Below are positions 1 to 10,819 of a DNA stretch of 41,469 nt, one piece after another. A program made the position numbers and the translations under genes. Origin of the DNA: Gnetum montanum (taxonomy: Eukaryota > Streptophyta > Gnetopsida > Gnetales > Gnetaceae); NCBI GenBank assembly GCA_015680685.1, contig MNCI01001365.1:225153-266621 (forward strand). Reading direction: 5' to 3'. Numbering within the stretch: position 1 is the first letter of the stretch; the number at the start of each line of letters is the position of its first letter. Below the pieces are notes generated by a model. It searched no databases. It worked only from the letters and a program-made list of their open reading frames with translations, and was not told the origin of the DNA.

Positions 1-623
1 GACTGTACACCACCTTGTTCTTGGGATTCCATTCCATTCTCTTCTCTCCATCCTTCTCTCCATTGTTCACCTCATTGCCGATTGTATCATTAGTGTATAT
101 TTTGGTAGATACATTATTTTCTTTTTGGTAACTTCTTGTGGTTAAGACTTTAACTCTTGTTCCAACTGACATTCCTAGAGCCTACGGACTCTTTGAATGT
201 GGGTTTGTTAGGGCATTAAGGGCATGAGCCTGCTTTGGGGAGGACCCACTGACATTCCTATTTGGTGCACTAGTTAAATTCTTTCCCTTAACATTTTTGC
301 AATTAATTTTATTTTGTTCATTTCCATCTTGACATCCATTTCATCGATGTCCTAGTTTTCTCTTTTTGTCTATCTTTCTTACTCCTTTTCTTTCTCCATT
401 CTAACACTGTCAAAGGTTCGCGATTAGTCATGGGGGTACGGGGCCTGATTTTTTTGATTTTCTCGATTTTCTCCTAGCCTTGATTTTTTTCAATTTTTTC
501 CTAACACCTACACCTTTGGTAGTCATCATTAATATATCTCCAGACCCATATCAGCCATACCACAACCTAGCCAATGGACCTTCCACTGAAGCAAGGTATC
601 AAGTACATTGAAATTCATTTATC

Positions 624-653
624 CTTGCTAATAAAAGATTGTTGTGTGTGTAG
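624..653 (+). promoter_or_regulatory. Predicted splice acceptor with branch point, before the element A ORF2
   Basis: A branch-point-like TTGCTAAT (624-631) is followed by a T/G-rich stretch and 'tgtgtgtag' ending at 653, directly before ATG. The same block occurs before the ORF2 start in TE2 (27441-27471) and, with a mutated AG, in TE1 (6386-6418). The branch-A-to-AG distance is about 23-24 nt in each, normal for plant introns. That it functions is inferred. Confidence 0.55.
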
Positions 654-839
654 ATGGTGATCATACAACAATGGATTGGATCTAGAGCAAACACTGGGAA
701 TGGAGCAGTGCTGGAAGCAGCTATGCAAGGAGAAAGATTGATGGCGCGCTTACGGATGGACAATGAAAGGTGCAATCTTAGCGTTGGTAGCAGCAACACT
801 TCTTTTTCTCTTCTCTCTCAGCTACCAACTAAGGCCTGA
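654..839 (+). CDS. Short ORF2 of element A, 61 aa, function unknown
   Basis: The 61-codon frame begins exactly at the acceptor (tag|ATG) and ends in TGA about 175 bases before the 3' LTR. It sits where TE1 carries its long ORF2. The product has no recognisable domain, signal peptide or membrane segment. It is moderately basic in the middle (GERLMARLRMDNER) and Ser-rich at the end. It may be what is left after deletion of the ORF2 body, or a chance frame kept by the conserved start context. The only support for it as a gene is its position relative to the conserved acceptor. Confidence 0.35.
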   Translation: MVIIQQWIGSRANTGNGAVLEAAMQGERLMARLRMDNERCNLSVGSSNTSFSLLSQLPTKA

Positions 840-1000
840 TGTTAATGTAATAAGGTGTTCATCCTTATTGTCATGAATACTAGTTTTTTCAAGTCTTGTA
901 ATGATGATCTGTTCACATGTCATCCCATTAGTTCCATTCACCTCAATAATCCCATACCTTCCCAATATTTTGTAAGGAACTCGAGGACGAGTTTTCATTC

Positions 1001-1013
1001 AGTCATGGGGGTA
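1001..1013 (+). other. Polypurine-tract region of element A
   Basis: 'agtcatgggggta' directly precedes the LTR start TGATGAGAC. The same block precedes the LTR in TE1 (3670-3682, minus) and TE2 (26830-26842, minus), which fixes the LTR boundary. It is a weak purine tract (gggggta) compared with most retrotransposons. Confidence 0.65.
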
Positions 1014-2042
1014 TGATGAGACACAATATCGCATCGTCCCCTACGATATCACGTACACGATATCACGGTGCGCCATCATATCTATAAATAAGAGGCAACT
1101 CTCCCTTGTTTCCTCATCCTAGGCTAGAAGTAGGGAAACTTTGGCAGATTGATCACTCCAGAGATAGAATATTTTCCACATGCCTGCAGTAGGAGTCCTA
1201 AAGTGAACATATCTTTATTCGAGCAACATTGTACCTGAACACAAGTTGTGTACGATAATAAAGATGAACTTCTTGGATAAACCTTGCAGTGCATGGAATA
1301 GGATTTTATTTAATGTTATTTGTTGCATTCTCTCTCACCCTTAAACTCCTAGTAATGCGTAATGAGTACGACTTGATTACGAGCATCTAAGTGTGTCCTC
1401 TTGGTAACCTAGTGGCGTACCTAAGACCTGCACTTGGTAATCCCAGTGGTAGTCATGCACCAGGATGTGTACGGATAATCAAGGAATAGATGCTCATCGC
1501 ACTTAGGCTAGAAACGCGGAATGAGTACGACTTGATTACAAGCATTTAAGGATGTGTACGGATAATCAAGGAATGGATGCTCATCACAATTAGGCTAGAT
1601 TAGATCCTTTCAACCCTTTCCTCCTAGTTAAGTGTCTTAGTATGACCACTTCGAGCACGTGCGTTACGCGTGGTGATCTTAGCAACGATTAGTGTTTGGT
1701 AGCCATGGTTGCATCGGTTTAGGGTTTGTACGGTAAGTGGGAACGGATGCTAACGCTAGGTAATTTAGACTTAGTTCATTAGTTAGAGTTAGTAATTAGT
1801 TTCTTAACCCTTCACCTCAATAGCATAGGAGACATAAAACATAAAAACTATAAAAATCATATACCTCGGACTTACTGAACCATACATCGTGAAAACTACA
1901 AGTAAGTTTGGGAAGACAATGAATGATTAACCCTAAGTGTTCCATGGGGTGCGTAGGCACTTAGTCTGTGGAGTTCGACCGAATCGCATGTGCTATGCTC
2001 GTATTCGTATGGTTGAGTGTAGGGGTATCTCACCACTCATCA
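1014..2042 (+). repeat. 3' LTR of element A (1029 bp)
   Basis: Begins TGATGAGACAC and ends CCACTCATCA, with the inverted ends TGATGA/TCATCA shared by this superfamily. U3 is short (about 70 bases) and holds ATATCG and two GATATC palindromes just before a TATA box (TATAAATA, 1082-1089). A long R/U5 follows. An internal tandem duplication is visible: the block 'gagtacgacttgattac' to 'ggctag' around 1365-1515 is repeated in shorter form at 1518-1600. The terminal part ('gttgagtgtaggggtatct') matches the first bases of the minus-strand LTRs at 2807, 10820 and 25940. Confidence 0.85.
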
Positions 2043-2175
2043 TTAACCATTCTGATGATTTGGCGTATATTCACTAATAGATAGACTTAATTGATCTTTA
2101 TTATTATTATTATTATTTTGAAAAATATCTAAATTAATAATAGGATTTTGTGAAACCTTAGGAGCATATATTTAT
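2043..2175. other. Older host sequence between insertions, with a TTA microsatellite
   Basis: A short non-element tract between two LTR insertions. It holds a (TTA)n run at about 2099-2118 and otherwise AT-rich sequence. With 2718-2806 and the bases after 11677 it appears to be one pre-existing stretch split by insertions. No coding signal. Confidence 0.5.
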
Positions 2176-2717
2176 TGATGGGATGCGATATCGCATCCTC
2201 CCCCACGATATCGCGGTATGCCATCATATCTATAAATAAGATGCGGCTCTCCCTTGTTTCCTCATCCTAGGCTAGATAGTAGGGAAACTCTAGCAGATTG
2301 ATCACCCCAGAGATAGAATATTTTCCATGTGCCCACAGTAGGAGTCCTAAAGNGATCCCAACAAAGATTAGCGTTTGGTAGCCACAGTTGCATCAGTTCA
2401 GGGTGTGTACGGTAAGTGGGAACGGATGCTGACGCTAGGTTAATTTAGACTTAGTTCATTAGTTAGAGTTAGTACTTAGTTTCTCAAACCTTCAACTCAT
2501 TAGCATAGGAGATAAAACACAAAAAGACTATAAAAATCATATACCTCAGACTTAACCATACACCGTGACAACTACAAGTAAGTCTAGGAAGACAATGAAT
2601 GATTAACCCTAAGTGTTCCATGGGGTGTGTATGCACTTAGTTTGTGGAGTTCGACCAGATCACGCGTGCTATGCTCGTATTCATATGGTTGAGTGTAGGG
2701 GTATCTTGCACTCATCA
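2176..2717 (+). mobile_element. Solo LTR of family A, internally shortened, with TTTAT target duplication
   Basis: Starts TGATGGGATGCG and ends CACTCATCA. It is flanked on both sides by TTTAT (2171-2175 and 2718-2722), the 5-bp duplication expected for an LTR element. There is no internal region, so this is a solo LTR left by recombination. U3 carries GATATC motifs and TATAAATA (2231-2238). Compared with the LTR at 1014-2042 it lacks about 475 bases (equivalent to 1206-1682), and the break lies exactly at the N at 2353, so the deletion may be an assembly collapse. Confidence 0.9.
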
Positions 2718-2806
2718 TTTATTTTCTAGTTATTAAAATTTTTTTTGATATTGATTTCATCAGAATCTTCCTTAAAGATAGATTTTATTAAATAGCAGTA
2801 ACTATT

Positions 2807-3669
2807 TGATGAGTGGTGCGGTACCCCTACAACCATATGAATATGAGTGTTCATGCATGATCTGGTCAAACTCCACAGATGGACTAGTTGTGGTATCTAG
2901 ATAGTTGCACATTAATCACAGTTCGCTGTCTTCCCACCTAGACTAGTATTTACTTTGTTACATATGGTTTAGTCCAGAATGAGGTGAGTGATGTGATCCT
3001 AAACTAGTGCTACTCCTAGAGATGATGGAAGATAATCTTGTTTTAAGCTAATAGGTGATGAGAAGTAGAATCTAAACTATCCTAAGTGCAATGAGCATCC
3101 ATCCTTAATCATCTGTGCACATCTTGGACCTCGTGTACTACTTTTGGGATTACCAAGGACATATTACTTAAGCACTCCTAGATATGATACTGGGTTACCA
3201 AGTAGTTACACTTAAATGTTCGTGATTAAGTTGTACTCATTTCACATTTAATAATAGGAATAGTAAATGATGATAAAGAAATAGTAACAAAGAAAATAAT
3301 AAACAACAATTAACAATTAATGTAATTAAAAGCTAAGTGAATGCTACAATGATGGAGAAATCTTGATCTTTATTGTCGATCATGTGCGTGTCCAAGTACG
3401 TAACACTCAAATAAAGGTTTTGTACAATTACAATCATCACACTGTAGACATGCACTAGAGAAAGAATTGAAAACTAACTAAAAAATGACAAAAAGACTCT
3501 ACCCTAAGACTTACTAACTCCCCCCCTTTTCCTATGCACCCGAATGTTGTATTTATAGGCCTACACAGGAATCAAGATATCATGTATTCGATATCATTAC
3601 TCAGGCTGCGATATTGATTACCTGATATCGAGGATTCAATATTGGAGCTTGGCAAACCATGCTTCATCA
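2807..3669 (-). repeat. TE1 3' LTR (863 bp)
   Basis: On the minus strand it begins TGATGAAGCATGG (from 3669) and ends CCACTCATCA at 2807. U3 holds GATATC at 3576, 3590 and 3624, followed by a TATA box (CTATAAATA, minus, about 3549-3557). The element-proximal side continues into the purine-tract block. It pairs with the LTR at 10820-11672 over its full length. Confidence 0.92.
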
Positions 3670-3682
3670 TACTCCCATGACT
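3670..3682 (-). other. TE1 polypurine-tract region
   Basis: On the minus strand 'agtcatgggagta' sits immediately upstream of the 3' LTR, matching the equivalent block in element A and TE2. It would prime plus-strand DNA synthesis. Confidence 0.6.
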
Positions 3683-4146
3683 AAATAACAACTCGTCCTC
3701 AAGTTAAAAAAAATGAAAATGAGTTTAATTGATTACACAGTGGATAGGTATGGGATTATTGACTAACTTGGAATTTCTCATGCTATAGTGTGTGATTGAA
3801 CAAAACAAAATTGGGACATAAACACACAATTATAAAATACAAAATTTGTTGGAACTTATGTGGTTCCTGGCAATAGTGGCTCCTCCATGGGTCTCTTCCC
3901 CTTATCTTGTGCTTTAGGTTTTGGAAATGGATATCTCTAATAGAGTGCCTAGAGCTTTTCTTCTTCTATTCAAGGATCCTATGTCATCCATGCTAATGCT
4001 CCAATGTTTGATGGAGTTAGCACCTCCCATGGGCATGGTAGTTACGAGAACATTTGATTGGCCTTGACATATCAAGCCGTAAACAGTTGTTGTTCCTCTT
4101 CATAGGCTCTAGCTTTATCTTTGCATTCTTGGTAGTCCATAAGCTA

Positions 4147-6385
4147 TCAAGCCAAATTTGCCGCGATATATTTTTGTCCTTGGTAGCTGATCCTGACCAC
4201 CTCTAATTTAGAATTTTCTATTTCTAATTTCTGCAATGTTTTCTTATGTTTAGCAAATTTTGTCTCATATTTAGTGTAGGTGGTTGCTACCTGTTTCTCT
4301 AATTCTGTCCTCCAGTATTCTGCTATCAACATGGCTAAGTTGGCATATCGCAGATTTGCCAACTCCATGTGTTCTATGAGATCTTGTATCTACAGGTCTT
4401 GGCTTTTTAGTTCTGCTTGGTGGGAAAAGGCATAGGTATCCAATATGGGCCACCAATCAATGTTTTGAGCACTAAGTGTGTTAATATGAGCTTTGGCCAT
4501 ATGGATNAGGCCTCACAAGAAGAAAATAAATGCCTCACCACTGAAAATCTTTGGTTGACTATAGTAGAAAAATAAAAGAATGTTCTCAAAGAAAATTTTT
4601 AGCAATTACAAGAATAATTAATAAGAGTCAACTAGGATATGAATCGCTTGGCCAAAGAAAATAGAACCCTCTTAATGGTGGAGGTACATGCGATCCGTCA
4701 GAAGACAGTGATTGAAATAAGCACATGGCAAAATGAGACCAAGCAACATGAGAAGCTCAAAGAACATTTCAAGGATTAGGTGGGAATGTACNCTAGCTTC
4801 CCTTTTGTACAAATGAGGTTTAACTATGTTGCTGTGGAATCTTGAGGGATGTCAAATAAGGACATCATCGCTTATCCTATCTACAGCAACTGATCTAGAA
4901 CATCCTCATGATCTATAGGAGTTATTGAGGGACTAACCAAGGTTTGAGCATCACATGCTCCTATAAAATCTTCTGGTGGCACAACAGGTACATTAAATGA
5001 TTCTTTTATGTGGTCTGTGATCACTTCTACTACTCCCATTGCATCTTGGTGTTACATGGCCACTACTGTGGTGCCTTCAGTAGTTTCTAGTTGCACTTGA
5101 AAGGATGCAGTGTTTCTAGAGATCTGTTGTGACCAATGTGATTCCCCTCCTCTTGTTTGGCTGGACACCTTGCCCCATGTGTGATCGATTGAGATTATAG
5201 ATCGTACAACATCATCAATGACCCTGAAGAGATTAGCTTCATCACGGCTTCCCCAACTGACCAATTCAACAATGGCCCTGAGATGGCTCATCGACGGTTG
5301 ATAGTCTTGCGGCGACAGGGGTGGTTGGTCTTGTTGGCCTATAGGTTGTGTGCTGGGCCCCACTTTCTATTTTTGACTAGGCCCTATACTTGGAAGTTTG
5401 CTAGGCCTTGTAGTTTGAGGTGTAGTGGGCCCCATCGTTTATTCTTGCTCAGTCTCTAATGTCTCACTGACACTTTTCCTTGGGGCTAGTGGCTTTAGTA
5501 ATTTAGAAAATGAAGCATTTTGAGCCTTTCTGGGGACGTCATTGGTGTACCCCAGAATTTCAACACGTTAGCACAGCTTCTTGATTAGGCAAGGAAAAGG
5601 TAATGTGAACTTCCCTATCTTACATTCTTCAAACCGCCTTAAAATTTCGATGAGATATAGATGGGGTAGGTTGGCATTAACCTTGCCCATCAAGATGGCA
5701 CTTCCTCTAGTTGCATAGGTGGAAATTCTATTCAATGCTTTTGTTGGGAAAATGTGATATGTGCCAATTTTGAAATAGATCCTCTCTTCAAGGGTGAGCT
5801 CTCCATATGCTTTATCCTCTTTGTTGTATGCCATTTTTAACCATATTTTATGCACATCCGCATCAAAGCGAGTGGATAGGTGAGCAACTTTGGGCACTGT
5901 GTTCAGAAGATTCAACACTTTTGAAATGGCCTTGGCAGAGAAATTAATAGAAATACCACCAATATCAATGGTGGTGCCTTCTTCCTTGTTGTGCCAAAAT
6001 TGTTACGTCTCCCCTAGGTACCAATCACCACTCTCAGAGAGAATAGGCCACTGTGGAGACCCTTTAAGTTGGTCTTTGAATACCTTAGGAAAACATTCAA
6101 TGTGTCCAAAATTGAGTTCCACAATCATAGCTGCTGACGTGAACCTTTACAAATTGCCTGAACACATTCTGGAGACAATGTGAGATGTTGTCCCTATTTA
6201 GGTGCCCTACTATCTCTACCTTTGGCATGCCTCGATTGTATAGTAACAGGAGGTTCCTAATGAATGCTGAATGATTGTTCCTTGTACTTTGCATGTTCTT
6301 TGGAAGGCACTTGGTGTCTGCCTTTCATTGGCCATTTGGATGCACCCTGAGAGGGTCCTCCTTGCTATCCTCTTTTAGGGGCCAT
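4147..6385 (-). pseudogene. ORF2 of TE1: plant transposon protein-like domain plus C-terminal coiled coil, broken
   Basis: The likely start is ATG at 6385-6383 (MAPKRG), at the position conserved in TE2 (27440). The clearest domain is 5571-5918, an open stretch of 116 codons ending FTLPFPCLIKKLC. The pattern of 'hifPtkal', 'RgSAIL' and 'LPFPxLIxxLC' resembles, from memory, the 'putative plant transposon protein' domain (Pfam PF20167) found in Athila-like and other plant element ORFs. Downstream come a Pro/Gln/Ser-rich segment (5363-5052) and a long coiled coil ending at 4147 (heptads rich in Leu, Lys and Glu). Several in-frame stops interrupt it, many of them TAG/TAA where Gln would fit. The block 4508-4791 inside it reads as coiled coil on the opposite strand (see that entry). 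No catalytic motif is visible and the function is unknown; it could be a structural or nucleic-acid-binding partner of Gag. Confidence 0.6.
4508..4791 (+). other. Inverted 284-bp block inside ORF2, bounded by single Ns
   Basis: Single Ns lie at 4507 and 4792. Between them one plus-strand frame reads as Leu/Glu/Lys-rich coiled coil (for example MNRLAKENRTLLMVEV) with five stops, all TAA/TAG where CAA/CAG would restore Gln. The flanks of ORF2 read on the minus strand and end and resume in coiled coil. The simplest reading is a small contig placed in the wrong orientation during scaffolding; a true inversion is possible. Confidence 0.6.
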
Positions 6386-6418
6386 TTACAATCACACAAG
6401 ACTGATTATTAGTAAGGT
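6386..6418 (-). promoter_or_regulatory. Decayed splice-acceptor block before TE1 ORF2
   Basis: On the minus strand TTACTAAT is followed by 'cttgtgtgattgtaa' and ATG. TE2 has the same block with an intact 'attatag' before ATG, so the acceptor AG has become AA here. A consensus donor, GG|GTAAGT, lies upstream at 6640-6633 (minus); with this acceptor it would define a leader intron of about 250 nt. Confidence 0.45.
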
Positions 6419-6891
6419 TATTTACAAAACTTGATTTATACCTTACTCCTTACCTTTAATAGATTTCTTTATTACTTAGTGTGATTCAGAGCTAGATATT
6501 TTCATAACAATTCCCCTAAAAGCTTTGAGATTAGGCCCAATTTTGATTAGGTGACTCCAAAAAATAATTTTCATGGTTTGGGTGAAGAAAATAAAATTAA
6601 TTTGGCAAATGATTTTATCATTTTTTAAGGTCACTTACCCTTGATAATATCCTTTAGGCAATGATGAATTTTGAAAAGACTACGTGCAACTTGAAGTGTA
6701 CACTTCCACCATGACTAAGTTAAACATTTTGGGTTCAATCAAGTTCAATCGAAATGAGAATCAGAGTGTTAATGAGCAAGTTATTGATGTTTGAATGGTA
6801 GGTGCACAAGCTAGAAAATTCATGGAAGAAAATTTCAACAACTATCCTCACATGAACAATGAAAAATGATGTTGATGTGCATGGGGGTGTC

Positions 6892-6985
6892 CATATATAT
6901 AGTTTTTATAGACGTGATATCATGTACCCAATAGTGCAGACACGATATCGCATCGAATCCAATATCGGGTACCTGATATCGTGGC
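6892..6985 (-). promoter_or_regulatory. U3-like GATATC + TATA module between gag and ORF2
   Basis: GATATC occurs at 6916, 6944 and 6975 with a further ATATCG at 6962, followed on the minus strand by CTATAAAA and TATATATA (6912-6892). The layout repeats that of the LTR U3 (GATATC array, then TATA), and shared words such as 'gatatcaggta' suggest common origin. It lies about 510 nt upstream of the ORF2 ATG in sense orientation, so it could be an internal promoter. That it works is inferred. Confidence 0.5.
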
Positions 6986-8429
6986 CTTTTGAAAATAGGG
7001 TACTTGACAAAATAGATGAATTTTAAAATTTCCAAGGTTAGAAATGAAGGATTTAAGGTTGATTTGAAAGGTCTAGGATAGTGTCGAAGAGACCTAAAGG
7101 CATCGAAAGTGTAATGAAGTGGAATTTGACAATGAAATTCATAAATAGGATGAGGAAGAAGGACATGTTGTGGTGCATAGGAATGTTGGAATTTAAAATA
7201 ATGATAAAGGGAAAGATAATTGTAGTAGTGTAAGAATTGGAGGGTGTAAGATGATGTGGTGATGTGCAAAGAGTGAAAATTACAAAAGTTACACAAGTGG
7301 GTCCTCCTCAAAGTAGGTTCCTACCTATCATGCCCTTACATAACCACACCTAAAAATGTCCATAGGCACTAAAAGGGTTAAATGCAATCCACACCAGTTC
7401 CACAAAACACACACATGTAGATACCACTGTGATGAGATATGAGTTCTATGCCACACAAGACGTAAGTGAGAAACACTTAGATAATGAGGTGAAACGAATC
7501 GTAGAAGGGATTGTAGAGATTGGGACATGGGGTAACTAACTCTTGGCATAATGAATCCTGAGTGTAGGGAATGATTAATGTGTCATTAGCCTATCGCTCC
7601 AAAATTAAGACCAACTCCATGCCTTTGATTAGTGCCATTGCATTGTTTCATCCAATGATGGTCAACCACAAGAGCACCATGATAGTAAGGCGTACGATCA
7701 CTCGGCATTTTGTCCAAGGGAGGAGTGAGTTGGAAATTTTTTTGTGGCACATTCTTCTTTGGTCTTTTCTTTGATATTTTCTTTTCTTTTCTTTTCTTTT
7801 CTTTTAGTCGCTTTGGCACTTTGTCCTTTCCAATAGTGAACTGGAGAAGCCGCCAACCTTCAGGCATGGGTGCATGTCTTTCCAGTGGGATCCCCAGTAT
7901 AGCATTGAGTTCCTTTATTGAGTGCCTTGATTACTCTTACTCCCAATTTTTGTTAGATCTACAAGGATTTTAGTACAACTAGACTACATGATAGTAGCTA
8001 CAGATGTCACCAATGGAATCCCTGGCCATTTCCCTCTTAGTCCCTCATTCTTCATTTTGGGCATAATGAGCACAAAATTTCTTTAAGTTTTAATGATGAA
8101 AAGAATATCATTGTACCCAAAGTAGAACCTCTTATTAATAGAATGGGTGGGTGGATGTTGTGGGCTCACTGTCCAAATAATTAGTCACCTGAGATTTGAT
8201 AGCATAGAACAACACCTCAATTGACAAGTCACATGAGTATTTTATTTATCAATGAGATTACCCTCAAAAAGATAAAACAACAAATTGGAAATGAAAAACT
8301 AGAAAACAAAAAATTGTAAAATCAAAGAAAAGGAAAAGAATTTACTAATTCTGCTTGTTAGAATGGAGGATATCCCCCATAACTAAACTTTTGAGCATGG
8401 CTAGAATTAATAAACGGAAAAAGAAGATT
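6986..8429 (-). other. TE1 spacer between gag and ORF2, no recognisable gene
   Basis: Related sequence occupies the same position in TE2 (about 27650-28800), with blocks such as 'atgatgtggtgatgt' and 'gaggagtga' in common, so the spacer belongs to the element. A 158-codon sense frame (6835-7311) is rich in Tyr, His and Phe, matches nothing I know and is absent from TE2. A pentanucleotide CTTTT run lies at about 7780-7805. No pol motif is present. Confidence 0.6.
7780..7805. repeat. CTTTT microsatellite
   Basis: Five consecutive CTTTT units within a T/C-rich tract inside the TE1 spacer. TE2 has only an irregular T-rich run at the matching place (28207-28245), so the array grew or shrank after the two elements separated. 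Confidence 0.8.
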
Positions 8430-10687
8430 CATGCATGTCGGAAATATTAGAGTATGGTCATATCCAGACCACTGGGTGTCTTTTGATGTGGTGGATGGAA
8501 TGTATCCAACTTAGGGTTCACACACTTGATTAAAGTTGGCATAGTGTGGCAAATTATAAGATGTGGTTAAGTGATAAGGAGTTGACCTACTATGGCACCC
8601 GTGATCGTAAGATGGTATGAAATGATCGATATGTCTCCCTATGTGGTTATATTCATTGGACCGCATGGATGTTGGAGTGTTAATTGATGGCCTAGATAAA
8701 GTAACAGGAGGCGTTGAGTTTGAGGAGAAAGATGCACCACAACGTTGAACTTATGCTGAGTTGGAGGATGCAGTGGTTTCAGAACTGTGTTGTCTCTTTC
8801 TACAATCATGTCCAAAGAAGGGACACTTTCGATGTTGTGGAGGATCTCCACTGCTATTGACAGTAGCAACACAAGTAATGTTTGTGGGTTGGTGTTGTGG
8901 TGAAAAACCTTTTGGCACAACTAGTGGTGATGTAGAAGGAGGTGAAGGATGAGAATATTGAGGTTGAGGAGAAGTGTAAGGCACATGAGGTGGTGATCTT
9001 GTTGGAGAGGACATGGGTGGATAGCACTCAGGAAAATGATAATAATGAGGGGAAGTAGAGGATGTTGATCTGGTTGGAGAAATAGGATGTTGAACATAAT
9101 AAATGTTTGTCGTCGGGACATACAAAGGGTATGGTTTGTTTGGTGGTGGCCTCCCCCATGATTGGGGCTTTTGCCACTGTGGTTGAACCTGGTACTTTTG
9201 TAAGAAATCTAGATATCGCATTCCTCTCCAATGCTCATGTAAATGTGACAAGATGGGGCATTGGCCCTTGGGGTGATCGTATAGGAAAACATTACATTGA
9301 TACATATGATTGGCAGTTGAGCTCCTATTCTTATTTTCTTCAAACCTTCATTCTAATTGTTGCATGGTGTCCTGTCTTGTTTCTTGATTTGGCATAGTTC
9401 CACCTCTAATAATGTTGGCATATTCTCTACATTTTTCATGTACCCATTTCATCATCTTATTGATCCTTGCCTCAATTTCATCTAGTGATTGTAGTATTGG
9501 CAAAGAAAATTCCACCTCCTTGAGGTGAGTTGATTTCTCCTCTTCATGATCATGGACCTTGTTATTTTGAGATTTTGGTCCTATTGAAATCTCTCAACAT
9601 TCTCCCATTTACTTATTTCTCCTTCTTCTTTTGCTACCCACTTAATAAGCTCTTGGAATTGGTGGGTTCATAGCTCATATAGTTGTCCTAGGGCATACAT
9701 CCCTAGGGTCTCCCTTGTTTCTTTATGAAGCCCATCCATGATGTGATACATTAGCCTCTCCTCAGAGAACCCATGGCCTTGGCAATTGTTTAACAATGAA
9801 TAATATCTTTCTAAGGCCATGTACAAGGGTTCATGTTGCCCTTGTTTCCACTCTTGGATTTGTCTCCTCAAGGCTGACACTCTTGAATAGGTTTGATATC
9901 TTTCATTGAAGAGTTTTGCCATTGTCAGCCAATGTTGAATTGATTTTGGATTTAAAGACCTATACCATACTTTTTCTTGGCCAACGAGTATCATAGGAAA
10001 GAGCTTAAGTTTTCACCACCCATTATCAATGTTGTTCCATGCATAGGCATCATAGAAGGCTTGTAAATGATGTTGTGGATCTAAATCATAGCCTCCTAAA
10101 AACTTGGAAAAGTTATTTAAGTCAAGCCTAGGTAGATAAATTTCCTTGCGATGCGTACAAGATATTTGAATAGCCTCTTGTAAATGCATTAGGCTCTTAG
10201 TGACTAGTAGGGGTTCATCATCACTAGGTAGGTTATAAAATTGTGAGTTGGGATGATGTTGTCTTAGTTCATGTTGGTATTCCTAACTTTGCCCATGGGC
10301 TCGATTTTTACTTCTACGTCGACCCCCTAAAAAAGGATCTTTCGTGTCATGACTTGATGTCAAAGGAGTAGAGGAAGAGAAAGAATTGGAAGACTCGTCA
10401 TGACTTTTGTAAGTCTCCTAATCATCCTTGGATAAATTCCTATTAACCATTGAGAAGGTCCTAGGCCTTATGGCCCCCCTCGTTCTATGGGATGTCCCAT
10501 CCTTACTAGAGGTGTCAGAGTTGGATGATAAGAGTCCTTGAGTACCGTTGGGGTGGTCATGAACATAGGGGATCCCTGCATAAGATTGAGTACTCCAAAC
10601 TTCATCTTCATCATCGTATATTTCGTTGGTTCTCCAATGAATTGCCTCACTAGTTGTTGTGTTAGCATAGTCTTGTGAGAGATACAT
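8430..10687 (-). pseudogene. gag: TE1 gag, broken by stops and frameshifts
   Basis: Probable start is ATG at 10687 (MYLSQDYANTTTSE), about 115 nt downstream of the primer site. The N-terminal part is acidic and Ser/Thr-rich. The core at 9994-9668 is a Retrotrans_gag-type capsid domain, recognised from VWYRSLNPKSIQHW, LRRQIQEWKQGQHEPLY and GHGFSEERLMYHI, close in style to Athila/Tat Gag. Further on (9305-8751) comes an atypical zinc-knuckle region; its second Cys is Phe here (CNVFLYDHPKGQC) but Cys in TE2. A long Pro/Ser/Tyr/His-rich tail follows. The frame is lost in several places, so no full-length Gag can be made from this copy. The end near 8430 is set by alignment with the TE2 stop. Confidence 0.85.
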
Positions 10688-10800
10688 TATTGTGAATTGT
10701 GTGTGACTTATTTGCAATTACTTTCTTTCTAAAAGATATATTGTCAAGGCTTCATTATAGTGATCTTGGATGATGTAACTAATCTAAATAACTAGCATCA

Positions 10801-10819
10801 TCCCCAGCAATGACGCCAA
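10801..10819 (-). other. TE1 primer-binding site, tRNA-Asp type
   Basis: On the minus strand, directly after the 5' LTR, the sequence is TTGGCGTCATTGCTGGGGA. The site complementary to plant tRNA-Asp(GTC), common in Tat/Athila elements, is TGGCGCCGTTGCCGGGGA; the differences are transitions. This fixes the element's orientation and the inner edge of the LTR. Confidence 0.85.

Larger units (their letters stand above)
1..2042 (+). mobile_element. Element A: 3' part of a non-autonomous LTR retrotransposon, cut by the window start
   Basis: Internal sequence (1-1013) is followed by a purine-tract block and a full LTR (1014-2042), so this is the 3' end of a plus-strand element. Positions 205-260 resemble the spacer between gag and ORF2 of TE1 (reverse complement of about 7295-7345), including a shared 'aggacccac' stretch. 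The block before the LTR ('ctcgaggacgag', then 'agtcatgggggta') matches the equivalent positions of TE1 and TE2. No pol domain is present in the visible part. A second copy of 'agtcatgggggta' lies at 427-439, followed by T-rich sequence; it may be a duplicated purine tract. The 5' half is outside the window, so length and target duplication are unknown; the 5 bases after the LTR are TTAAC. Confidence 0.8.

Noticed and set aside
427-439. Second purine-tract-like copy as evidence of another LTR
   Set aside because: No LTR terminus (TGATGA) follows; the T-rich sequence after it does not match any LTR in the window.
6835-7311. 158-codon minus-strand frame in the TE1 spacer
   Set aside because: It is rich in His, Tyr and Phe, has no known domain, overlaps the GATATC/TATA module and is absent from TE2; probably a chance frame.
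8751-9397. Plus-strand frames at 8761-8952 and 9107-9397
   Set aside because: Antisense shadows of the TE1 gag, which reads on the minus strand with a recognisable capsid domain and knuckle region.
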